Shown: positions 16,347 through 25,375 of the stretch, piece by piece
Numbering within the stretch: the first letter of the stretch is position 1
Layout: each line of letters starts with the position of its first letter
Assembly (NCBI GenBank): GCA_028280785.1
Contig: JANQLF010000306.1
Location: 1 to 48,598 of the forward strand
DNA length: 48,598 bases
Origin: Planctomycetota bacterium
Lineage (GTDB): Bacteria; Planctomycetota; UBA11346
Direction of reading: 5' to 3'
Made by a program: the position numbers and the translations under genes
Notes under the pieces: generated by a model
What the model was told of the DNA's origin: nothing
The model's input: only the letters and a program-made list of their open reading frames with translations
The model's database searches: none

Positions 16347-17276
16347 ATGCGTATCGGAATCGTCGGTTGTGGTGGCATCGCCCATGCCCACGCCAAGGGC
16401 TATCAAACAAATGGTCTAAGCATCAGTGCATGCTTTGATGTGAATGCAGAAACTGCAGCGAGTTTTGCCGAGGAGTTTGGTGCAGAAGTCTGCACAAGCG
16501 AAGCAGGCTTACTCGACAAGGTTGATGCGATTAGTATTTGCACCCCACCCGCTTTTCACGTTGGTACTGCCTGCGCAGCACTGACAAAAAATATTCATGT
16601 GCTCTGTGAAAAACCCATTGCGGCTACTCACGAGCAGGCACTGCAAATCCAGGAAGCGGCAAACTTAAGCAAAGGCCAATGCATGCTGGCCTTTCGTCAT
16701 CGCTTTTTACCAGCGATTCAATATCTTAAACAAGCCATTGCTGATGAGAAAATCGGGAAAATAATTTGGTTTAAAAATACCTTTTGTGCACCAGCTTTTT
16801 ACATGAAAGATCGTTGGTTCTCAAATAAAGCTATCGCCGGTGGCGGTACGCTGATGGACACCACCATTCACTCTGTTGATATCTTTCGCTTTTTATTTGG
16901 TGAAATCGCTGAACAACATTTAGTCCACAGTCAGCACCTCGACGGTATCGATGTTGAAGACACTAGTATTCTCACCATTCAAAGTAAATCAGGCGTCCTT
17001 GGCACCTGTCTGGCCTCGTGGGTCGCTGGCCATGGTGATGCTTCGATAGAAATCATGGGCCAATCTGGGTCACTTACTTTCTCTTACGGCGACTCAATTA
17101 TTCATAAGACCAAAGAGAACGAAGAAATAATTAGTATAGAAAAATCTGATGGCTTTGCAGCAGAGATTTCGCACTTTATTCAGTCAATTGAAGATGGCAC
17201 TCCGGTTTCCGTTGATTATAAGGACGGTCTTGCAGCTCTTGAAGTTGTCCTTCCAAAAAACGAGGTCCTCCTATGA
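16347..17276 (+). CDS. Gfo/Idh/MocA-family NAD(P)-dependent oxidoreductase (module 1)
   Basis: I use the ATG at 16347, which follows AGAAGGAG at 6 bases and begins MRIGIVGCGGIAHAHAKG, the nucleotide-binding GxGGxA loop at the expected position. An in-frame GTG at 16266 would add residues without homology. The 309-aa protein has a Rossmann N-terminal half (1-120) with CEKPIA (the catalytic-lysine EKP motif). The alpha/beta C-terminal half includes GGGTLMDTTIHSVDIFRFLFG, with the His of the usual active site. Such enzymes oxidise or reduce a hydroxyl of a sugar or polyol. It overlaps the TIM-barrel gene by ATGA and shares an operon with the LacI gene. Substrate unknown. Confidence 0.88.
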   Translation: MRIGIVGCGGIAHAHAKGYQTNGLSISACFDVNAETAASFAEEFGAEVCTSEAGLLDKVDAISICTPPAFHVGTACAALTKNIHVLCEKPIAATHEQALQIQEAANLSKGQCMLAFRHRFLPAIQYLKQAIADEKIGKIIWFKNTFCAPAFYMKDRWFSNKAIAGGGTLMDTTIHSVDIFRFLFGEIAEQHLVHSQHLDGIDVEDTSILTIQSKSGVLGTCLASWVAGHGDASIEIMGQSGSLTFSYGDSIIHKTKENEEIISIEKSDGFAAEISHFIQSIEDGTPVSVDYKDGLAALEVVLPKNEVLL

Positions 17277-18031
17277 ATCCGATTTGTATGCGCCCAGCCA
17301 ATTACAACGCCTTTCCCGATAATGCTTACAAGCATATGCAGGAAATCGGCATTAAATATTTAGAACGTCCACGTGCTGATGATATGGATGAAGAAATAAA
17401 GAAATTAGCTGACCATGATTTAAGCGTTTATAGCGTTCAAGCTAACTTTCCGGTGTGGCAAGCCGACTGCTTAGAGTACATGAAAAAAGATATCGAAGCA
17501 GCAAAACAATTTGATTCTAAGCAAATGTTTGTTTCAGCTAATAACAAAGAAGAGGATTTCGACCTCTGCTGCGAACGCCTCCATCAAGCTGGTGATCTCG
17601 TCGCTGATGCTGGATTAAAAATCGTTCTCGAAACCCACCCACCCTTTGTCAAAGATGCAGCCATTGGTGTGTCGAGCATTGAAAAGATCAATCACCCGAA
17701 GGTACGAATTAACTGGGACACTGCCAACATCCATTATTACAACAAAGACGTCGATGGCGTTGAAGAACTAAAGAAAATCATTCAATACGTTGAGTCGGTT
17801 CATGTTAAAGACAGCAATCAAGGCTTTGAAGAATGGTGCTTCCCTGCGCTTGGTGAAGGTACGGTTAAATTCCCAGAATTATTTGCCCTGCTAAATGAAG
17901 CCAACTACAATGGTCCCTACATCCTGGAAATCGAAGGGATTAAAGGCGAAGAGATTGATGAAGCTGGCTTACACGAACGTTTACGCATTTCGACTGAGTA
18001 TTTAAATCAGCAATTAGCTGCCTTCGCATAA
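17273..18031 (+). CDS. xylose-isomerase-like TIM-barrel protein (sugar isomerase/epimerase family, module 1)
   Basis: The 252-residue protein is an AP-endonuclease-2/xylose-isomerase-like TIM barrel. The metal ligands typical of the family are visible: Glu in VLETHPP, Asp in INWDTAN, His in VHVKDS and Glu in ILEIEG. Members isomerise, epimerise, dehydrate or cleave sugars and keto-sugars. The ATGA overlap with the oxidoreductase gene implies coupled translation and matched amounts. I therefore infer that it acts on the oxidised product of the upstream enzyme. Its start, CMRPANYNAFPDNAY, is short compared with some homologues, but the barrel looks complete. The LacI gene follows after 11 bp. 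Confidence 0.85.
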   Translation: MNPICMRPANYNAFPDNAYKHMQEIGIKYLERPRADDMDEEIKKLADHDLSVYSVQANFPVWQADCLEYMKKDIEAAKQFDSKQMFVSANNKEEDFDLCCERLHQAGDLVADAGLKIVLETHPPFVKDAAIGVSSIEKINHPKVRINWDTANIHYYNKDVDGVEELKKIIQYVESVHVKDSNQGFEEWCFPALGEGTVKFPELFALLNEANYNGPYILEIEGIKGEEIDEAGLHERLRISTEYLNQQLAAFA

Positions 18032-18042
18032 ATTACTGATAC

Positions 18043-18963
18043 ATGACTACACTCAAAGACATCGCTGCTGCTGCCAAGGTTTCCGTGACAACAGTCAGCG
18101 ATGTTTTAAATGGCAAAAGCGAACAACGTCGTGTCAGCGCCGCCTGCACCAAACGCGTGCTCGCCATTGCTAAAGAATTAAATTATAAGCCACATATTAA
18201 TGCGCGCGGTCTAGCCAAGCAGCAAACTTTTTTAATTGGTGTGCTTGCTTATTCGATGCATTCGTCATTTTGGGGTGAATTCCTTCAAGGCTTAATTACC
18301 CATCTCGAAGCCAAGGATTATCGCGTTATCGTCAGTCACAGCCCAGATCAACGCAGCGCCAACAAAGCGACTGAAGAAATGCTCGCACGCAAAGTCGATG
18401 GTATTATCTGCGCTGGCCCTGTGCGTCCGGCAAAAAAATATTGGGATGATCGCTGGGTCTTTTCACACGGCCCAACTGACAATAAAAAAATGACCTGGAT
18501 TAGTGTCGATGATGAATGTGGCATGCGCCAAAGCATCGAACATCTCCATCAAGGCCAGCATCAACACATCGGTTTATACGGTGATATCAATCAACGCGCC
18601 AGCTTTGCCAAGCAATTCTGCAAAGAACGCAAGATGAGCTGCCTGCACGCTGAACTCGATGCATTAGTCAAGGCCGTACACAATAATAACATTACCGCAG
18701 TTTCGTGCTGCAGTGACCGTGATGCTATTCAACTCATGTCTGCATTGCAAAACAATGGTCTCAAAGTTCCTGACGATTGCGCCGTTATTGGTTACGATGA
18801 TATCGAAGCTTGCCAGTGGATGTCCCCCACACTGACGACCATTCGCCAACCACAGCAAAGTTATGGGCAATTACTCGCGGAAACACTGCTTAAGAAAATT
18901 GATGGTGAGAAGGCTGTGTCGCAATTACTCGAGCCAAAACTCATAGTTAGGGAAAGTACATAA
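18043..18963 (+). CDS. LacI-family transcriptional repressor
   Basis: Residues 2-48 hold a classic LacI helix-turn-helix and hinge (LKDIAAAAKVSVTTVSDVLNG, then HINARGLAKQQ at the hinge). The rest is a periplasmic-binding-protein-like ligand domain (ending PTLTTIRQPQQSYGQLLAETLL). The 306-aa length is slightly short of the usual 330-340. It starts 11 bp after the TIM-barrel gene with no clear Shine-Dalgarno. A perfect palindrome with a CAAACGTTTG core directly after the operon promoter is its likely operator. The inducer is probably a sugar handled by the module, which is an inference. Confidence 0.9.
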   Translation: MTTLKDIAAAAKVSVTTVSDVLNGKSEQRRVSAACTKRVLAIAKELNYKPHINARGLAKQQTFLIGVLAYSMHSSFWGEFLQGLITHLEAKDYRVIVSHSPDQRSANKATEEMLARKVDGIICAGPVRPAKKYWDDRWVFSHGPTDNKKMTWISVDDECGMRQSIEHLHQGQHQHIGLYGDINQRASFAKQFCKERKMSCLHAELDALVKAVHNNNITAVSCCSDRDAIQLMSALQNNGLKVPDDCAVIGYDDIEACQWMSPTLTTIRQPQQSYGQLLAETLLKKIDGEKAVSQLLEPKLIVREST

Positions 18964-19034
18964 CCTGGGAATTGCACGAGTCTTCACGTGCAGAGTTGTG
19001 TTCGCTGCGAGTGAGGTCACTCGCAATTCCCAGG
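18964..19034. repeat. three-stem palindromic element between convergent genes
   Basis: CCTGGGAATTGC at 18964-18975 and its exact reverse complement at 19023-19034 enclose two further hairpins, GCACG/CGTGC (18974-18991) and GCGAGTGA-GG-TCACTCGC (19007-19024). It starts one base after the LacI stop codon and lies 29 bp before the end of the next, opposite gene. There is no T-run. It may be a REP-like element or a factor-assisted terminator. Confidence 0.5.
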
Positions 19035-19063
19035 GGCGCTTATATTGTGACGAAAATCTATTT

Positions 19064-19444
19064 TTAACTAATCATTTTATTATATTCAATTAAAACATCG
19101 TCATCAATTTCTACACCAAGCTGGCCACCATAGAGTCTGTCTTGCTGATCTTTACGTGGACCGCTAATCCAATATTCATCACCAGTTTCAACCTGGTAAT
19201 AGTTAGCTTTGAAGCCAGAACCTTTTAGGCTTCGATAGCGCATGCCACGATAATATAAGGTCTTGCCACTCTTGCTGAAATAGACACGGCCTATTCGAGC
19301 AGGACCCTCTAAACCCTCGCTTTTATTTTCGATATACATGATGCGTGATTTGCATTTTTCTAAGTTTGCAGGCATTTGATCGACCTGCTCCTCCTCAGGA
19401 ACAGCATTTCGATCTAAATATTTTGCAACGCCACGCAGTTTCAT
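19064..19444 (-). CDS. small conserved protein of unknown function
   Basis: I start it at the ATG whose first base is 19444, with GGAG 6 bases before; a TTG four codons earlier is possible. The 126 residues contain KCKSRIMYIENKSEGLEGPARIG, VYFSKSGKTLYYRG, FKANYYQVETGDEYWISGP and DRLYGGQLGVEIDDDVLIEY. I recall short proteins with these blocks in many bacteria, often carrying the misleading label 1-deoxy-D-xylulose-5-phosphate synthase. This protein is far too short to be that enzyme and has none of its domains. It is likely cytoplasmic and beta-rich. It lies downstream of the six-gene reverse operon with a 61-bp gap and could be co-transcribed. The role is unknown. Confidence 0.65.
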   Translation of the reverse strand: MKLRGVAKYLDRNAVPEEEQVDQMPANLEKCKSRIMYIENKSEGLEGPARIGRVYFSKSGKTLYYRGMRYRSLKGSGFKANYYQVETGDEYWISGPRKDQQDRLYGGQLGVEIDDDVLIEYNKMIS

Positions 19445-19505
19445 GACTTTCTCCAAGGTGGGAAAGTCTGATCATGCCACTTTGTTTTTGCAAGCAAAAT
19501 ACAGG

Positions 19506-20510
19506 CTACAGAGGCAGTTGTTTTCCTGCTTCTGCTGACTCGAGGCCTTTGTTGAGTGCCTCCTGCGCTTCGATGTTGGTATCAGCTGCGAGTAGATCGT
19601 GAAAGGCCTCACCCGTTTGAATGCCGTGCACAAAATGGTTTGTCGCATTTTGCATATGCTCAGCTGGCTCAGGTATGTCGACTGCTTCGCCGCCGCCGTT
19701 TTCTTTGGTGGCGAGGATTAATTTATCTTCGCGATGATGATCCATGAGCAATAAACCGCCGGAACCATAAAAGGTCGTCGTATAAGCCGTTATTTTTCCG
19801 ATTTGCGTCCAACTTGCTTCGGCAACCGACATAGCCTTATCGTAGTGCATGATTAAGACACCATTGTCTTCGACTGCTAAACTTGGATCAATCTGTGCGC
19901 TGATGCCCGTAACCGCATTTGGCTTACCGAGCATAACACGCGATAAAATGCTGCCGTAGCAACAATAATCCATAAAGGCACCGGCACCATTTTGTACTTT
20001 ATCATAGAGCCAACCACAGAAATAATCACTGCAACCTTCATTTTTTGGGCCGGAATGCGCAGCGCGATAACGCACCTGCCACAAATCACCAATGGCACCG
20101 TCTTTGGCGATTTGAATAGCATGCTGCAATTGCGGCCACCACATCGTTGGCCAATTAATCATCAATCGTTTGTCGTTTGATTTCGCCGCATCGTACATGG
20201 CTTTGGCGCCAGCATAATCAGCACCCATTGGTTTTTCGATCATCACGTGCAAGCCAGCATTTAATGCAGCGGTCGCCATTTCAGCGCCACCTTTATTATC
20301 AGCAAAGACGTAAGCGGCGTCTAAAGACTCGGTACTGAGTAATTCTTTATAATCAGTGTAAGTCTTGCAGCCTGTTTGTTCACTGACTTTATCCAAGAGT
20401 GGTTGGTTAGGATCAGCTGCAGCAACGATTTCTACATCACTGTGATTTTTTAGTGGCTCGATGTGTCCCCAAATGTGGTCGTGGGTTAATCCAATGAGTC
20501 CGATTTTCAT
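19506..20510 (-). CDS. Gfo/Idh/MocA-family oxidoreductase, HDH variant (module 2)
   Basis: The 334-residue protein has the Gfo/Idh/MocA layout, a Rossmann N-terminal half with IEKPMG (EKP motif, about 92-97) and an alpha/beta C-terminal half. The glycine-rich loop is replaced by GLIGLTHDHIWGH, a known subgroup pattern in which HDH follows the first strand. Catalysis is expected to be NAD(P)-dependent hydroxyl oxidation or keto reduction of a sugar. AAAAGGAAAAGAA before the ATG supports the start. It is the last of six genes read leftward from 25243. The C-terminal blocks (NGAGAFMDYCCYG) resemble other family members. Substrate unknown. Confidence 0.85.
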   Translation of the reverse strand: MKIGLIGLTHDHIWGHIEPLKNHSDVEIVAAADPNQPLLDKVSEQTGCKTYTDYKELLSTESLDAAYVFADNKGGAEMATAALNAGLHVMIEKPMGADYAGAKAMYDAAKSNDKRLMINWPTMWWPQLQHAIQIAKDGAIGDLWQVRYRAAHSGPKNEGCSDYFCGWLYDKVQNGAGAFMDYCCYGSILSRVMLGKPNAVTGISAQIDPSLAVEDNGVLIMHYDKAMSVAEASWTQIGKITAYTTTFYGSGGLLLMDHHREDKLILATKENGGGEAVDIPEPAEHMQNATNHFVHGIQTGEAFHDLLAADTNIEAQEALNKGLESAEAGKQLPL

Positions 20511-20538
20511 TTCTTTTCCTTTTAAATATATTTATTTG

Positions 20539-21603
20539 TTACTGGGGTTCTGGGCTCGATTTAATATCAACCCAACAGCCTTTTTCATGTGATTCCATAG
20601 CGGCCAATAAAATTTCGGTAACATGTCGTGAGAACCATATATTTGAAATCTGCGGTTGGATGCCGTCACGAATACAACGCAACCATTCCGCATGTTGATT
20701 TTCACCCTGTCCGGTGCTGATTGGTGTCACCACTTGATGAGCATTTTCATCGGTGTAGGAACTTGGTTCGATATAATCGAGTTTGCTATCGCCACTGCCT
20801 GGTGCCCATAATTTACCACGCGTACCGTGCACATGTAAAAAACCAGTGCGCGCAGGATCACACCACGAGGTTTCCGCCGTACCGAGCGCGCCATTTTCAA
20901 ATTCAATCATCACCGTTGCAGCGTCATCTAATTTGGTTGGTTTATCAATAGTGGTTAAATGAGCCATCACACGCTTAGCGCGACCCATGACTCCACACAC
21001 TTTACTGACGCAATACACACCCATATCAAAAAGCGCGCCAACACTGGCTTCGCCCTCATCGAAAAACCATAAATCGTTTTTATCAAATTCCTCACCAAAG
21101 GTTTCAGCAATACCAGCATAATAAATTTCCAGACCGCCGTGCGAATAACGCGCATGCGCACCTGATACCTTACCTATTTTACCAGAAGCAATGTGATCAC
21201 GTATCGAATAATCAACTGGTCCAAAATCAGGGCGAATAAAAACGCACTGATCTGGATGAGCTTCGCAGGCCTCGACCAATTGATTGGCTTCTTCAATAGT
21301 CGCACACAGGGGCTTGGTCATCAATAAATGTTTACCGGCTTCTAAAACTTTTAAGGCTGCTTCAGCATGCAATGGATGTGGCAATGCAATGACCACACCC
21401 TCTACTTCTGGATCTGCAATTAATTCATCCCAGTCATGACAATAGCGCGGTACATCAAAGCGTTCTTTTAATAATTCTAAACGATCCTTTTTACGTCCAG
21501 CCATATTGACTACACGTAATCCGTTGACCTCTGCTATTTCCGGTAAATGGCTGATGGCAGCAATGCCACCAGCCCCGATAATACCTACGCCTAAATCCGC
21601 CAT
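20539..21603 (-). CDS. Gfo/Idh/MocA-family oxidoreductase (module 2, TKP variant)
   Basis: The 354-residue protein starts MADLGVGIIGAGGIAAISH with the nucleotide-binding loop. The usual EKP motif reads MTKPLC (about 94-99): the lysine is kept but the glutamate is a threonine. The C-terminal half has VGALFDMGVYCVSKVCGVMG where the active-site region is expected. It probably oxidises or reduces a sugar-derived substrate with NAD(P)H. AAAGGG precedes the ATG, 2 bp after the previous gene's stop codon. Three different oxidoreductases in one operon suggest successive or alternative redox steps rather than redundancy, because they differ strongly in sequence. Confidence 0.85.
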   Translation of the reverse strand: MADLGVGIIGAGGIAAISHLPEIAEVNGLRVVNMAGRKKDRLELLKERFDVPRYCHDWDELIADPEVEGVVIALPHPLHAEAALKVLEAGKHLLMTKPLCATIEEANQLVEACEAHPDQCVFIRPDFGPVDYSIRDHIASGKIGKVSGAHARYSHGGLEIYYAGIAETFGEEFDKNDLWFFDEGEASVGALFDMGVYCVSKVCGVMGRAKRVMAHLTTIDKPTKLDDAATVMIEFENGALGTAETSWCDPARTGFLHVHGTRGKLWAPGSGDSKLDYIEPSSYTDENAHQVVTPISTGQGENQHAEWLRCIRDGIQPQISNIWFSRHVTEILLAAMESHEKGCWVDIKSSPEPQ

Positions 21604-21605
21604 AT

Positions 21606-22682
21606 TTACCCTTTCAATTCCGTAACTTTAATTTCGCGTTTTTTCTCAGCTGATAACAATGCCGCTTGCGTTAATTGTGTTATTGCTAAAGCCTGCTCTG
21701 GATTAGTTCCAATGTCAGCTTTTTTGCCACGAATACCGTCTATCATACTCTGATAAATATGGTCATTGCCATTAACGGTATCTTTCCAGGTACTGGTGGT
21801 GTAGTGATCATTCCATGGTCCACCACGTTCCGTCATATAGAGGAACGGCTCTTCGTCTGACATAGAGATACCACCCTTGTCACCAAGTATGGTAATTCGT
21901 GTCGTTGGTTTGTGATACGAGAACCAGGCTAAATCAAAGGTAAAGGTGCAGTTTTCTTTGGTACGCGCATGAATCGAACAATGTTCCTCGGTATCAAATA
22001 CCTGACCCTTCGACATTTCTTCAACCACGTGACCACGATACGTTGACGCAGCAACGCTCGTAATAGTTGGCCAATGACAGAGGTCTAACACATTATCCAT
22101 GAAATATTGACCCATGTCCATGATCACACCGCCACCAGCAAATTTCTTTTCGGTAAACCATGGTGCATCTTTGAGCATATCGATGCCCGGACGACCGCGG
22201 CGGCGATAATAGGTAACGTCAACGCGATAAATATTACCCAGGTCACCATTGTTAATATAATCACGCGCTAAGCATGAGGCACCCCAGCGACGACGTGAAC
22301 TAAAAAAGCACACGTGTTTCTTAGCTTTTTTCCAGGCTGCGATAATCGCTTTGTTTTCTTTGATCGACAAGGTACTTGGTTTTTCACAAGCCACATGTTT
22401 ACCAGCTTTTAATGCATCGATGGTAATCGGTGCGTGAAAGGCAACTGGTGTTGCGACGGTGACTAATTCAATGTCTTTGCGTTTGAGTAATTTTTTGTGA
22501 TCGGTGAATATCTCTGTGTCCTCAGTTCCGAACTCTGCCTTACGTGCTTCAGCTTTATCAGCATCAACATCCATGACCGCTGCGAGTTCAATACCGAGCG
22601 ATTGATAAGCCCTAAAATGTGAAGGTGAAATATTACCGCAGCCTATCATTGCTGCTTTGACGGGTTTCTGTTTTTTAGCCAT
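21606..22682 (-). CDS. Gfo/Idh/MocA-family oxidoreductase (module 2)
   Basis: The 358-residue protein starts with a Lys-rich tail and AAMIGCGNISPSHF, where Asn replaces the second glycine of the binding loop, followed by CEKPST (EKP motif, about 95-100). A GGGVIMDMGQYFMDNVLDLC block (about 178-197) fits the C-terminal active-site helix. AAGGAAATAGC lies before the ATG. It follows the TIM-barrel gene by 26 bp within the six-gene operon. Like its neighbours it should act in the cytoplasm on a sugar or polyol. The enzyme class is secure, the substrate is not. Confidence 0.85.
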   Translation of the reverse strand: MAKKQKPVKAAMIGCGNISPSHFRAYQSLGIELAAVMDVDADKAEARKAEFGTEDTEIFTDHKKLLKRKDIELVTVATPVAFHAPITIDALKAGKHVACEKPSTLSIKENKAIIAAWKKAKKHVCFFSSRRRWGASCLARDYINNGDLGNIYRVDVTYYRRRGRPGIDMLKDAPWFTEKKFAGGGVIMDMGQYFMDNVLDLCHWPTITSVAASTYRGHVVEEMSKGQVFDTEEHCSIHARTKENCTFTFDLAWFSYHKPTTRITILGDKGGISMSDEEPFLYMTERGGPWNDHYTTSTWKDTVNGNDHIYQSMIDGIRGKKADIGTNPEQALAITQLTQAALLSAEKKREIKVTELKG

Positions 22683-22708
22683 GAGCTATTTCCTTTTGTT
22701 TATCTCTC

Positions 22709-23563
22709 TTATGCACATACACGTTGGATGGCAGACTCGACAATTTCACGCGCTTCTGCCAAAGGTTCTAATAAATCACCGTCTGCGATGGATTCAAATG
22801 CGAGCGCACCATCGTAGCCAGCGTCATGATAACTGCCGATTAAGCGATCGATGTCATCACCCCAACCAAGCAGTTTACCGTTTTCAACACCTTTAATTTT
22901 TAAATGCGACTGGGTAGCTTTTGTTGCTAATTTTGCCGCACTAGTAAAGACATGTTCGCGGTCTTCTTCAGTTACTTCGTCAGAGAAGAATACCTTGGCT
23001 TTCCAGTTACTTGGATCAGGACAGGTGGTCATGCGATCACTACCACATTCTTCAATTAAATTCAGCAAATCATCAGCTTCGAAAAATATCGAATTGTGAT
23101 TTTCGATAGCCATATTCACACCAGCTTCTTCGGCATACGGAATGCATTCCTTGATACCGGCCAAGGTCATGGCTTCGAGTTCTTTTTTATCGCCACCCTC
23201 TTGGTAGTAACCAGTGAGCATGCGAATGTTTGGTACGCCAAGTTTACCAGTTAAAGGCAACCAATGTTTAATAAATTCGATGTTGGCTAAACGCCAATCT
23301 TCATCGGGAGTATAGGCAAAATCATTATAGGTTGCCATACTGAGTACATCGATGCCCTTTTTAGCAGCGTAATCGAGAACGCCTTTTAAATAATCTGGAT
23401 CATCGGATGTAAAGTTGTCATTACCACAATTGGCCTTACCGCACATAATTTCGATGCCGGTAAAACCAAGGTCGGCGGTAATGTCGAGTGCTTTTTCTAT
23501 CGTAAAGGTGGGGTCTTCGCGAAAATGATTGCGAAAGCTCCACGAGTGCATAGCTGCGCGCAT
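22709..23563 (-). CDS. xylose-isomerase-like TIM-barrel protein (module 2)
   Basis: The 284-residue protein is an AP-endonuclease-2-like TIM barrel. It starts RAAMHSWSFRNHF and keeps metal-ligand blocks AIENHNS (Glu), CPDPSNW (Asp), SHLKIKG (His) and LAFESIAD (Glu). It has no signal peptide. AAAGGAATTAACT before the ATG supports the start. It sits between a second TIM barrel and three oxidoreductases, which suggests that the operon product is an isomerised or cleaved keto-sugar. The family includes sugar isomerases, epimerases and lyases; the individual reaction cannot be assigned. Confidence 0.85.
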   Translation of the reverse strand: MRAAMHSWSFRNHFREDPTFTIEKALDITADLGFTGIEIMCGKANCGNDNFTSDDPDYLKGVLDYAAKKGIDVLSMATYNDFAYTPDEDWRLANIEFIKHWLPLTGKLGVPNIRMLTGYYQEGGDKKELEAMTLAGIKECIPYAEEAGVNMAIENHNSIFFEADDLLNLIEECGSDRMTTCPDPSNWKAKVFFSDEVTEEDREHVFTSAAKLATKATQSHLKIKGVENGKLLGWGDDIDRLIGSYHDAGYDGALAFESIADGDLLEPLAEAREIVESAIQRVCA

Positions 23564-23588
23564 AGTTAATTCCTTTTTCTGTGTCTGT

Positions 23589-24419
23589 TTAAGCTGCGTA
23601 TTCTTTAATCATAGCGATGGTTTTATCGGCTGCGGCCATTTCTTCGCCGTCTTTGGGTACCGACTCGACACCCCAACAGCCATTAAAACCAGCTTCGTTT
23701 AATAATTTAAATGCATATTCAAGATCGATGCTTGGCTCTTTACCATCTGCGTCGAACTCAAAGGTTTTGATATGGGTCGCCTGTGCGTATTTAGCGCACA
23801 TTTCCCATGCCTTAATTTGCTTCGATTTATCCCAGTTATTGGTATCGAATAATAAACCAAGACCGTCAATTTCTTCACAGAGCTTGACCACGTTTTCCGG
23901 ATGAATCGACGGACCAAAGTGGTTTTCTGTTAATACTTTGACACCGCGTTCTTTAGCATATGCAATAATGTCGTTGTAACCGTCTTTAATTATTGCAAAC
24001 ACATCGTCTGGCATGTCTTCTGGACCACCAGCGTCGATACGTACGTATTCCGCATCTAATTTACCAGCAATATCAATCCAACGATAAGCCAGTTTACGAT
24101 GAGCATCACGTACTGCAGGATCCTCGTCATAAATATGTGCGCCATCAACTGCGATAATACCAAATGGCAGACCAGCTTCTTTAGCAGCGGCTTTTACTTG
24201 GTCGATGTACGCATCCTCACCAGCTTCCAATTTTGCTGCGTTTGGATTATGACCAGCGTGAATAATATTATCACCATCACGCAAAGGCGCTAAATGTGCA
24301 CACCATGGGTCAAGTTGGGTGCAACCTAATTCTTTACAGTCCTTGATGAACTGAAAAATATCTTGTTTGCCAGCGGCGAGTAAACGGTGAAAACTAAATG
24401 AGCATATACCAATGCGCAT
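23589..24419 (-). CDS. xylose-isomerase-like TIM-barrel protein (module 2)
   Basis: The 276-residue protein starts MRIGICSFSFHRLL and has the family's ligand blocks: Glu in VLTENHFGP, Asp in LLFDTNNW, His in ATHIKTF and Glu in CWGVESV. LDPWCAHLAPLRDG near residue 38 is like those of related sugar epimerase/isomerase-like proteins. It has no signal peptide and follows the PIG-L gene by 14 bp with AAAGGA before the ATG. It differs clearly from the other TIM barrel of the operon, so the two probably do different steps or form a heteromer. Reaction and substrate are not known. Confidence 0.85.
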   Translation of the reverse strand: MRIGICSFSFHRLLAAGKQDIFQFIKDCKELGCTQLDPWCAHLAPLRDGDNIIHAGHNPNAAKLEAGEDAYIDQVKAAAKEAGLPFGIIAVDGAHIYDEDPAVRDAHRKLAYRWIDIAGKLDAEYVRIDAGGPEDMPDDVFAIIKDGYNDIIAYAKERGVKVLTENHFGPSIHPENVVKLCEEIDGLGLLFDTNNWDKSKQIKAWEMCAKYAQATHIKTFEFDADGKEPSIDLEYAFKLLNEAGFNGCWGVESVPKDGEEMAAADKTIAMIKEYAA

Positions 24420-24433
24420 ATTCTATTCCTTTA

Positions 24434-25243
24434 TTAGTAGGCGCCAAAAAAGCGCTCGATTTGTTCTTGGTCAAGTGGGCTGCCATATTCGCAGCCTTCA
24501 AAAGCTTCGGTGTATTTTACTTCTTTATTACCGTAGCGTTGCTTCACTAAATCAGCAAAGCGTTCGGTGGTGTTGGTAAAACGTTCTTCGACATAATTCC
24601 ACAACCATTCGCGGCGTTCGTCATCTGAATCCGGAACAGGAATCTCATATTGTGCAATATGCGGCAACCAGCCGAAAAACTGACTCTTATGTTCCATCAA
24701 CACATCGAGAATGTGTTCTTTGGCATCATCAACTTGAATGATGACATCGGCAACAAAGGGATGTGGTTTTTGAAAATTATCTGAAAAATAAGCGATCACA
24801 GGATTATGATCGAGCGGCGCTGCTTCGGGAACAATGTTTGGCACCTGCACCGTATAGGCAGCATCTTGAACCAACTGCGACGTATAGCGATGGTCAGGGT
24901 GGTAATCATTTGGTCGATGGGTCAGAATTAAATCAGGTTTAAATTCGCGAATAGCAGTAATAACTTTAGCGCGTGCTTCGAGTGATGGCATTAAATAACC
25001 ATCGGGCTCACCAAGAACCAAACTTTTGACGCCAATTTTTTCTGCCGAAACCCGCGCCTCTATCAGACGTTCAGCCGCAGCTTCTTCAGGCTTCAAGGTA
25101 TGATGACCGCTTTGACCATTGGTGACGCTGCAAAAGCACACTTCATGGCCGTCATTGACCCACTTACTAGCGATACCGGATGCTTTGATCTCACAGTCAT
25201 CAGGATGAGCGCCAAAGGCCATTACTTTGAAGGTGTCAGCCAT
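24434..25243 (-). CDS. PIG-L/LmbE-family deacetylase (module 2)
   Basis: The 269-residue protein starts with FGAHPDDCEIKASG, the AHPDD metal-binding motif of the PIG-L (LmbE, BshB) family with His13, Asp15 and Asp16. Later THRPNDYHPDHRYTSQLV provides the second His cluster. Members are zinc hydrolases that remove N-acetyl groups from GlcNAc-type sugars and conjugates. It has no signal peptide, so it acts in the cytoplasm. AAGGGGATTCG before the ATG supports the start. It leads the six-gene operon and is divergent from the AraC gene, with about 130 bp between the starts. It suggests that an N-acetylated sugar is among the substrates. Confidence 0.85.
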   Translation of the reverse strand: MADTFKVMAFGAHPDDCEIKASGIASKWVNDGHEVCFCSVTNGQSGHHTLKPEEAAAERLIEARVSAEKIGVKSLVLGEPDGYLMPSLEARAKVITAIREFKPDLILTHRPNDYHPDHRYTSQLVQDAAYTVQVPNIVPEAAPLDHNPVIAYFSDNFQKPHPFVADVIIQVDDAKEHILDVLMEHKSQFFGWLPHIAQYEIPVPDSDDERREWLWNYVEERFTNTTERFADLVKQRYGNKEVKYTEAFEGCEYGSPLDQEQIERFFGAY

Positions 25244-25375
25244 CGAATCCCCTTTATTGAAATTTTTATGCTCGATTTCAGCACTGCGTGGCTAACCGAG
25301 ACATGATATCGCCTAATTTCCGCTTTCTCCCCCTATTTCTGATCATAAACTGTCAAAAACTTATCAATTCTTGCT

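Noticed and set aside
19064-19456. DXP synthase call
   Set aside because: The product is only 126 aa and has no thiamine-diphosphate-binding or transketolase domains.
19486-19499. TTTTGC-AA-GCAAAA inverted repeat as a terminator of the six-gene operon
   Set aside because: The loop is only two bases and no T-run follows on the reverse strand; it may be chance in AT-rich DNA.
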